Part shown: piece by piece, positions 1-6,100 of the stretch
Layout of the letters: the number at the start of each line of letters is the position of its first letter
Numbering within the stretch: position 1 is the stretch's first letter
Assembly: GCA_040758525.1 (NCBI GenBank)
Contig: JBFLVQ010000305.1
Coordinates: 1 to 10,803, forward strand
Source: JBFLVQ01 sp040758525
GTDB taxonomy: Bacteria; Acidobacteriota; Blastocatellia; Chloracidobacteriales; JADJPF01
Length of the DNA stretch: 10,803 bases
Direction: 5' to 3'
Notes under the pieces: model-generated
What the model was told of the DNA's origin: nothing
What the model saw: the letters and a program-made list of their open reading frames with translations, nothing else
Database searches by the model: none
Program-made: the position numbers and the translations under genes

Positions 1-450
1 AACCCAAATTACTCTGGCATCGTACTCTCTCTTATTGATCAAAATGGTAAAGAACAAGATGGTTTTCTGAGCACTGCTGCCGTCTTCAACTTGAAGCTAC
101 AAGCAGACTTGGTTGTACTTACTGCCTGTCAGACAGGGCTTGCATTAGGATTAAAGAGACGTGAAAGCATAAATGATAGTGAACTTCAGAAGATTCGCGA
201 ACAAGGCTATGTAGGATTGATGAGTGGCTTTACTTATGCAGGCGCGTCACGTGTTATGGTTACATTTTGGAAGATTCCTGCCAAAGCTTCTACACAGTTG
301 ATGGTACGCTTCTATAAAGGAATGTTAGGACCACAAAAGTTATCTGCGGCGGCAGCATTACGTGCTGCGCAGATTCAAATATGGCAGCAACAGAAGTGGC
401 GTAGCCCATTCTATTGGGCTGCTTTTGCGCTAAATGGTGAGTACCGGTAA
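1..450 (+). CDS. CHAT domain protein, C-terminal part (5' end outside window)
   Basis: The frame is open from base 1 to the TAA at 448-450, giving 149 residues of a longer protein. It matches the C-terminal half of a CHAT domain, the caspase/separase-like cysteine protease fold often found behind TPR repeats in bacteria. Visible landmarks are the strand ADLVVLTACQTG with the putative nucleophile at Cys43 of the visible part, the following GYVGLMSGFTYAGASRV segment, the VTFWKIP strand, and the closing SPFYWAAFALNGEYR typical of the end of this domain. The catalytic His and any N-terminal TPR or sensor domains lie before the window, so activity cannot be judged. CHAT proteins are known or proposed effectors in regulated proteolysis and immunity. 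Nothing links this one directly to the PKS-NRPS genes. Internal codons at 91 and later could be read as starts, but the domain clearly extends upstream of them. Confidence 0.9.
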   Translation, partial: NPNYSGIVLSLIDQNGKEQDGFLSTAAVFNLKLQADLVVLTACQTGLALGLKRRESINDSELQKIREQGYVGLMSGFTYAGASRVMVTFWKIPAKASTQLMVRFYKGMLGPQKLSAAAALRAAQIQIWQQQKWRSPFYWAAFALNGEYR

Positions 451-461
451 TACTATTTATA

Positions 462-487
462 TAGATTATCGTTTTGGCGACAATCTA
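462..487. terminator. hairpin between convergent genes, possible bidirectional terminator
   Basis: Arms TAGATTATCG (462-471) and CGACAATCTA (478-487) flank a 6-base loop. Read on the minus strand the 10-bp stem is complete with one G-U wobble; on the plus strand that position is an A-C mismatch. It starts 12 bases after the CHAT stop and overlaps the stop codon of the convergent gene. No clear U-tract follows on either strand, so it is not a textbook intrinsic terminator. Confidence 0.45.
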
Positions 488-942
488 CGAAAACAGTTTA
501 GTTGTGCCACAAATGATGTTACAACATATCTTATTAGCAATAGTAGATATTGAAAAAAATTCCTTTGAAAGCCAACATCGACTATCGAATATTCATTGTC
601 TAAGCCGGCTCCGACCAGCGAAACAGCAAAGATAATTCGCTCACCAGTATCTAGAATCTCACCATACCATTTCCATCCAAATAACCTATGTGACAAAGAA
701 TTTTCAATCTCGCTACGATCTAGCAGAAGCGTTGCAAGTAATAAAAACTCCTTATCGCTGTACATTACTACTTTTATCAATCGGCTCATTCCTTCAATGC
801 TGAGCCGTGTATTGTTGGTTTGCGGTCGCTCTACAATGCTTTTCTTTTCGCCATCTACAAAGATAATGATCTTCTTCCAGTAGTGAGGTTGCGTTATCGT
901 AGATGACTTACTATTAATAGACTCTCTATTTTCCCCCTCCAC
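466..942 (-). CDS. hypothetical protein, 158 aa, family not recognised
   Basis: This frame runs leftward from a GTG at 940-942 to the TAA at 466-468. The start is supported by a purine-rich Shine-Dalgarno-like stretch (GAGGGGG, 950-956) seven bases upstream of the GTG. I do not recognise the family. The first 25 or so residues are polar and probably flexible. Residues from about 22 to 118 alternate hydrophobic strands and charged turns (for example WKKIIIFVDGEKKSIV, then KEFLLLATLLLDRSEIE and ERIIFAVSLVGAGL), suggesting a small globular domain. The tail has a hydrophobic stretch (YLLLLIRYVVTSFVA) and then a basic end, RRLSPKR. No signal peptide or classical membrane helix is evident. It lies 153 bases behind the glycosyltransferase on the same strand and converges on the CHAT gene. 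A plus-strand frame over 596-883 lacks comparable start support and looks like its shadow. The gene is plausible but unproven. Confidence 0.5.
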   Translation of the reverse strand: MEGENRESINSKSSTITQPHYWKKIIIFVDGEKKSIVERPQTNNTRLSIEGMSRLIKVVMYSDKEFLLLATLLLDRSEIENSLSHRLFGWKWYGEILDTGERIIFAVSLVGAGLDNEYSIVDVGFQRNFFQYLLLLIRYVVTSFVAQLNCFRRLSPKR

Positions 943-949
943 ATTAAAT

Positions 950-956
950 CCCCCTC
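950..956 (-). promoter_or_regulatory. ribosome binding site supporting a GTG start
   Basis: On the minus strand GAGGGGG is followed by a 7-base spacer and then GTG at 940-942. This spacing favours the GTG start of the 158-residue gene and is the main evidence that it is translated. Confidence 0.5.
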
Positions 957-1095
957 ATAAATGCGTCTAACTAGATCGATCTTCAGCATTAGCTGTTCCA
1001 ATATACCTACAAGTTCTGAAAAATCGTAGAATCGTCTATTAGGACAGAGGGAACTTTTCCGTTTTATTTCAGGTGTCGATCTTTCTCTAGGATCA

Positions 1096-2391
1096 TTAAA
1101 TCGCTAAAGATGGTTGTGTACTACTTGTTACCAGTAATGACTCAATAATCTCTACACTTTGTTGGGCTTCTTCAAGCTTCTTGAAAACATCACTCATTGC
1201 TTTAATATTGCGTCGGTAAGAAGGATCGCGATCTATCGTGTCAATCAGACTCTTGATATATTTTGCAGAGATATTGTGCTGATTGCCAATTATGCCTAAA
1301 CCATGATAGACGACCCTGGCTGCATTACCAGGTTGTTCGGCAAAGTTAGGAAAGACAATCATAGGCACGCCAAATAGAATGCACTCTTTAATGCTATTGA
1401 GCCCTCCATGTGTGATCATCAGATCGGTTCTGGCCAGCAACTGCAATTGAGGTGCATACTCGACTATAACAACATCATCTGGAGCACTAAGATCGGTCGC
1501 GCTTAACCCTTTGCCTATGGTCATTACCAATTGCCATTTCTTGGTTGTCCGTATAGTGTCGATAATGGCTTGGTAGAATAGACTGCGTGACTTGTATAGA
1601 TGGCTTACACTGCCTAACGAGCAATAGAGTATTGGCCTACCATCAAGTTTATCCCAAGGGAAATCAACATCCACTCTGTTAGTATCTATACCGGCTTCAA
1701 CATAGTGGTATTGCGCTGGTACAGATCTAGGAAAATCAAAGCATTGTGGACATAGGATGAGTTTGGGAGCTTGTGGTGGCGAGCCATACTTGTGCGTCAA
1801 GCTTGTCTCATATTGGCTAGCTATTCTTCGATAAGGAAAGTTCAAGATATTGCGAAAAAGGTTAAATAACGAGTTTAGTTTCCAGTGTAATGCAATATTT
1901 AACCGTCCAGTAATACCATAGTTGGAAGCAGGCATAAGGGTTGTTCGTAATGGAGGAATGCCTGGTGCGCGATCCCAAGGTAGTGTTGTGCTTAAGACTA
2001 CCAGCGGTATACGTAGTTTATTAGCAAGGGGCAGCAAAGTCCTTTTAATCAGTGAATCAACAATAAGCAAGTCAGGATGTAATTGTGTGATCGGATCACT
2101 TCCATTACTAAATGCTTCCAAGATTTTCTTAAAGATACGATAGTCTTTTTTAGCTCTCTCAATAAGGTTAACTAAACTCTGGGATTGTGACAATCCAGCA
2201 ATAGTACTACGAGGATAGTAATTCTCAAATATTGGAATAAAATGGAAACCCTGATTACGTACAATCTCTTCGAAATCAATCAAGCCGAAATAGTAAATTT
2301 GGTGGCCACGCATTTTCAATTTTTTCGCTAGACCTAGACTACTGTTTAGGTGTCCCATCTCTGAATGCATTAAGAATCCAATGGTAGCCAT
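1096..2391 (-). CDS. GT1-family (UGT/MGT-like) glycosyltransferase
   Basis: A 431-residue protein, the usual length for a GT-B fold family 1 glycosyltransferase that moves a sugar from a nucleotide donor to a small lipophilic acceptor such as a macrolide, carotenoid or lipopeptide. The N-terminal acceptor domain opens with MATIGFLMHSEMGHLNSSLG, where His14 in GHLN sits at the usual catalytic-base position. The C-terminal donor domain carries the family signature: THGGLNSIKE (327-336, with His328, Asn332, Ser333 and Glu336 as expected diphosphate contacts), then GVPMIVFPNFAEQPGNAARV (341-360), where Glu352-Gln353 match the D/E-Q pair that contacts the donor sugar. No signal peptide or membrane segment is seen, so it is probably cytosolic or peripheral. 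The ATG at 2389-2391 has a good RBS. It is transcribed divergently from the PKS-NRPS operon and could glycosylate its product. Donor and acceptor cannot be read from sequence. Confidence 0.9.
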   Translation of the reverse strand: MATIGFLMHSEMGHLNSSLGLAKKLKMRGHQIYYFGLIDFEEIVRNQGFHFIPIFENYYPRSTIAGLSQSQSLVNLIERAKKDYRIFKKILEAFSNGSDPITQLHPDLLIVDSLIKRTLLPLANKLRIPLVVLSTTLPWDRAPGIPPLRTTLMPASNYGITGRLNIALHWKLNSLFNLFRNILNFPYRRIASQYETSLTHKYGSPPQAPKLILCPQCFDFPRSVPAQYHYVEAGIDTNRVDVDFPWDKLDGRPILYCSLGSVSHLYKSRSLFYQAIIDTIRTTKKWQLVMTIGKGLSATDLSAPDDVVIVEYAPQLQLLARTDLMITHGGLNSIKECILFGVPMIVFPNFAEQPGNAARVVYHGLGIIGNQHNISAKYIKSLIDTIDRDPSYRRNIKAMSDVFKKLEEAQQSVEIIESLLVTSSTQPSLAI

Positions 2392-2400
2392 ATTAATACA

Positions 2401-2409
2401 CCCCTATCC
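2401..2409 (-). promoter_or_regulatory. ribosome binding site of the glycosyltransferase
   Basis: Minus-strand GGATAGGGG ends nine bases before the ATG at 2389-2391. It fixes the start of the glycosyltransferase and agrees with where the GT1 N-terminal strand begins. Confidence 0.6.
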
Positions 2410-2414
2410 AGATA

Positions 2415-2430
2415 TATTAATAGATTAATA
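2415..2430. repeat. AT-rich inverted repeat in the glycosyltransferase leader
   Basis: TATTAAT (2415-2421) and ATTAATA (2424-2430) form perfect 7-bp arms around a 2-base spacer. A further TATTAAT lies at 2391-2397, directly against the start codon and 24 bases from the first copy. Position and symmetry would suit a repressor site, but a chance match is likely enough in such AT-rich DNA. Confidence 0.4.
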
Positions 2431-2505
2431 AAAGCCCACACTAATTTCTGTTGATAGTAATTGTATGAGTAGCGCTATTAAAAGTTGTCAGGAAAATAGT
2501 TAAAG

Positions 2506-2801
2506 ATCGGTTGATAGAAAAGATACTATGATAATTCCGATATATTTACATTAAAGAAAAGTTTTGTAGCTTAATTATCATCCAATCAGTTAATACAAAT
2601 TATTAAAGTCTCAATTACTATTTTGTGAAAACAGCGGTAGGTAGAAGATTACTCTCTACCATAATTATAGTCATGAACTTTCTTGATAGATTTTTTTCAA
2701 TAAAGTCCATTTTTTTCAGGAAGAGCTTCTTTATACTTTTACACTGGTAATTATCAGGGTTTTAGATTTTCAACTGGAAAGGATGCCAACTATCAACCGA
2801 T
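2506..2801. repeat. 12-bp inverted repeat pair bounding 296 bases
   Basis: ATCGGTTGATAG (2506-2517) recurs exactly as its reverse complement CTATCAACCGAT (2790-2801). A partial copy, GTTGATAG, lies at 2450-2457. The pair could be distal operator copies for a looping regulator, or the terminal repeats of a small non-coding element. No target-site duplication is visible at the ends (AAAG versus ACTG), so the element reading is weak. Confidence 0.45.
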
Positions 2802-2890
2802 ACTGGTAATATTTCGGTAAAGTTGAAGATGAACTGGACGCGCATATAAGAAAATAAGAAGTAATAAACGACTTCGTTGTCATTACTGTA

Positions 2891-2904
2891 ATAGCTATAG
2901 CTAT
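2891..2904. promoter_or_regulatory. perfect 14-bp palindrome, possible operator
   Basis: ATAGCTATAGCTAT is its own reverse complement. It directly abuts a second symmetric sequence, ATTACTGTAAT (2882-2892, odd-length with a central T), sharing two bases. Two back-to-back dyads about 160 bases before the candidate PKS -10 box are the form expected of a dimeric repressor or activator site. No regulator gene is present in the window to pair with it. Confidence 0.4.
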
Positions 2905-2993
2905 CATTATTATCAAGGTGTTAAATGGTTCTTGTCGCTTCCAGATCAGCTTTCACATTTAGCTAAACTAACCTGCCGAAATATCCATTAAGT

Positions 2994-3015
2994 CAGCATC
3001 AAATCAGAATCAAAT
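2994..3015 (+). repeat. tandem 11-base repeat upstream of the PKS promoter candidate
   Basis: CAGCATCAAAT (2994-3004) is followed immediately by CAGAATCAAAT (3005-3015), identical at 10 of 11 positions. An 11-base period puts both copies on one helix face, as in sites bound by OmpR/PhoB-type response regulators. The array ends 38 bases before the candidate -10 box. The flanking AATCAG (3002-3007) and CTGATT (3017-3022) also form a 6-bp inverted repeat. Confidence 0.45.
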
Positions 3016-3053
3016 CCTGATTACTATCATGGTATCAACTTTATCTTGACCTA

Positions 3054-3059
3054 TATAAT
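3054..3059 (+). promoter_or_regulatory. candidate -10 box of the PKS-NRPS operon
   Basis: A perfect TATAAT lies 114 bases before the PKS start codon. The bases 17 upstream (GGTATC, 3031-3036) are a poor -35 match, and the TTGACC at 3046-3051 is too close to serve as one. A good -10 with a weak -35, preceded by a tandem 11-base repeat, is the usual picture of an activator-dependent promoter. A second TATAAA at 3153-3158 is probably too close to the gene. Confidence 0.35.
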
Positions 3060-3162
3060 CGACTAAGCCGTTGTTTAATGTTGTTTAGATAGATTCTGAA
3101 AATAGCTGCCTACATATGGTGTTGATGGCAATAACTCTATTCCGTTAACGTCTATAAAATAT

Positions 3163-3168
3163 GGTGAG
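3163..3168 (+). promoter_or_regulatory. ribosome binding site of the PKS gene
   Basis: GGTGAG lies five bases before the ATG at 3174-3176. The codon directly before the ATG, in frame, is the stop TAG (3171-3173), so this is the furthest upstream possible start. Residue 13 already begins the ketosynthase strand SEIAVIGIACRFPGA. Confidence 0.65.
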
Positions 3169-3173
3169 AATAG

Positions 3174-6100
3174 ATGAATAAGTCAGCGCTAATAGATAAT
3201 CTAGATGGTTCAGAGATAGCTGTTATTGGGATCGCTTGCCGTTTTCCAGGAGCAAAAAATCTTAATGAATTTTGGCAAAATCTCTACAATGGTGTGGAAT
3301 CGATCTCTTTTTTAACTAAAGAAGAGATAAATCCTTCTGGAGTTGATCCTGCACAATTGGATGATCCCAATTATGTCAATGCTGCTTCTATACTTGAGGA
3401 TGTAGAGCTATTTGATGCAGCTTTTTTTGGCTATACGCCTAGAGAAGCTGAGACAATGGATCCACAACAACGACTGTTTCTTGAGACGGCTTGGCAAGCG
3501 TTAGAACATGCTGGATATAATCCAGAAACTTATCAAGGAGCAATAGGTGTTTATGCTGGTGCTAGAACCAATACCTATCTATTTAATATCGTTTCAAATC
3601 GCAACTTGGTAAATGCATTAGGAGCTTTCGAAATAGGTCTAGGCAATGATCTAGCTTTCTTAAGCACAAGAGTCTCATACAAATTGAATCTTAAAGGTCC
3701 CAGTTACTCAGTACATACTGCCTGTTCTACCTCACTAGTTGCCGTACATTTAGCCTGCCAGAGCTTATTAATGGATGAATGCCAGATGGCACTAGCTGGA
3801 GGAGTGGCCGTTAATGTCCCACAAAAGACTGGTTACCTATACCAACATGGCGGGATACTTTCTCCTGATGGGCATTGTCGCACTTTTGATGCTAATGCCA
3901 AAGGAACCATCTTTGGCAGTGGTGTTAGCGTTATTGTTCTAAAACAACTGGCTGATGCCATTAGGGATGGTGATTTCATACATGCTGTGATCAGAGGTTC
4001 TGCTACCAATAATGATGGATCTCAAAAAGCCAGCTTTACTGCTCCTAGTGTCTATGGACAAACAGAAGTTATCTTGGAAGCACTTGCTAATGCAGGGATA
4101 ACACCTGACACTATCAGCTATGTTGAGACGCATGGTACAGGCACAGCATTAGGTGATCCTATAGAGTTACGTGCACTCACTAGGGCTTTTGGCAATGCCA
4201 TAGGGCAACAGAAGTATTGTGCAATAGGTTCGGTGAAATCTAACTTTGGTCACTTGGATGCAGCCGCTGGGATGGCCAGTCTAGTTAAAACAATATTGGC
4301 GTTACAACATAAGATGTTGCCACCCTCGCTACATTTTACCAAACCTAATCCTAATATAGATTTTGAATATAGTCCGTTCTTTGTTAATACCGAATTAAGA
4401 GAATGGCACAGAAGTGCTACACCAAGGCGAGCAGCCGTCAGTTCTTTTGGTGTTGGTGGTACTAATGCACACGTTATTCTAGAAGAGGCACCACATATTG
4501 AAGAATGTAAAGATGCTCGGCCCTGGCAATTATTGTTGCTCTCTGCAAAAACAGAAACAGCATTGCAGAAAGCCACCATAAATCTTGTCGATTACTTTCA
4601 GCAACAACCAACGCTAGATTTAGCTGATGCTGCTTTTACTCTACAAATGGGTCGATATGCTTTTAATCATCGGCGAATGTTAGTTTGCCAAAGTGTTAAT
4701 GATGCTATTGATGCATTGACGACCTGCGATCCACAACGCATATACACAGCTCAAGCAGAGTTAAATGATCGACCAGTAGTATTTATGTTTCCTGGTGGTG
4801 GTGCTCAATATGTAAACATGGGGGAAGAGCTTTATAGAACAGAGCCACTCTTTCGTGAGCATGTCGATCGTTGTGCTGAGCTTCTCAAATCCCAAGTCAA
4901 TTATGACCTAAGAGAGCTACTCTATCCTGCACAAGAACAGTTAGAGACAGTCTGCGAAAAACTGAAGAAGACATCTTTTGCGTTGCCGGCACTCTTTGTT
5001 ATTGAGTATGCGCTGGCTCAACTTTGGATCTATTGGGGCGTACGTCCACAAGCATTGATAGGTCATAGCTTGGGTGAATATACCGCAGCCTGTTTAGCAG
5101 GAGTCTTTTCACTTGAAGATGCGCTTGCTTTGGTAGTACTAAGAGGCCAATTGTTTGAACAGTTGCCAAGCGGTTCTATGTTAAGTGTGCCTCTATCTGC
5201 TGGTGAAGTGCAGACATTTTTGAATAAGGGGCTTTCATTAGCAGCAATAAATGCGCCTGGACAATCGGTGGTATCTGGTACTAATGATGCTATAGATGAA
5301 CTGGCTGATCTATTAATCAGCAAAGATATCGAATTTCGTCGTTTACAGATAGATGTTGCCGCTCATTCAGATATGGTTACACCGATCTTGCCACTATTTA
5401 GAGAGTTTGTTGAACAATTGCCATTACAGAAACCGCAAATACCTTTTCTGTCTAATGTGACAGGAACTTGGATTAGCGATCAGGAAGCAACCGATCCAGC
5501 CTATTGGGTTAAGCATCTACGTGAGACAGTACGATTTGCTGATGGAATTAAGGAGTTAATAAAAAATTCTAGCCGACTGTTATTAGAGGTTGGGCCTGGT
5601 CAAACATTAAGCACATTAGCAAAATTGCAGGTTAATAGTGCTCGCTTAGTGCATTCTTCCATTCGCCATCCTTACGAGAAGCGGTCTGATGTAGCATTTC
5701 TGCTAACCACATTAGGTAAGCTCTGGTTGGCAGGAGCAAAAATCGATTGGGCAGGATTCTATCTCCAACAAGAACGTCGCCGTGTGCCTCTACCGACCTA
5801 TCCATTTGAGCGTCAGCGTTATTGGGTTGAGGCAAAAGAATCGTTAGGCGCAGTGACCGATCTGGTTGCTCATGGTAAAAGATTAGATATCTCCAGTTGG
5901 TTCTATCTTCCATCTTGGAAACGCTCATTGCCATCTAGGTTTGTTAAAATTGGAGAACTTGCTACACAGCCGCGCCGTTGGTTGATTCTTAGCGATCAAT
6001 TGGGTGTAAGCAGAAAGCTTTTAACACGTCTGCGTGAAGAGCAACAACAGGTGGTTAATGTAGAGATGGCAGAGCGGTTTGCCAAGATTGACATAGATAC

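Larger units (their letters stand above)
2392..3173. other. 782-base divergent intergenic region, no supported gene
   Basis: No frame here has a plausible start plus family resemblance. The region is markedly AT-rich and lies between two divergent genes, so it must carry the promoters for the glycosyltransferase (leftward) and the PKS-NRPS operon (rightward). It holds a 14-bp palindrome, a tandem 11-base repeat, a perfect TATAAT, a 12-bp inverted repeat with copies about 270 bases apart, an imperfect palindrome CTGGTAATTATCAG (2744-2757), two ACTGGTAAT copies (2743-2751 and 2802-2810) and the palindrome CGTTAACG (3143-3150). Its length exceeds what two simple promoters need, which fits complex regulation or decayed sequence. 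Confidence 0.7.

Noticed and set aside
596..883. Plus-strand frame of 95 codons opposite the 158-residue gene
   Set aside because: It starts at a TTG without a Shine-Dalgarno sequence, and its composition is low-complexity and rich in Ser, as expected of a shadow frame.
973..982. Palindrome AGATCGATCT upstream of the 158-residue gene
   Set aside because: It is only 10 bp long, built of GATC and CGAT units that occur often in this window, and it has no promoter elements placed around it.
1223..1232. GATCGCGATC inside the glycosyltransferase gene, considered as a HIP1 (GCGATCGC) site
   Set aside because: It is not the HIP1 octamer, and no true copy was seen in the window, so it gives no support for a cyanobacterial origin.
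2639..2660. Possible stem GGTAG/CTACC with an 11-base loop
   Set aside because: The perfect arms are only 5 bp and neither a U-tract nor gene context supports a terminator or regulatory hairpin.
2833..2991. Open stretch of 52 codons with a CxxC motif (RCHYC) in the intergenic region, possibly a zinc-ribbon or transposase relic
   Set aside because: It has no ATG, GTG or well-placed TTG start and no RBS, stop codons lie just upstream in the same frame, and the peptide resembles nothing I know. The 14-bp palindrome within it also argues for non-coding DNA.
3161..3181. Six-codon upstream ORF overlapping the PKS start (ATG at 3161, stop TAA at 3179-3181)
   Set aside because: No ribosome binding site precedes it and so short a frame is expected by chance. 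Its first bases overlap the PKS Shine-Dalgarno sequence.
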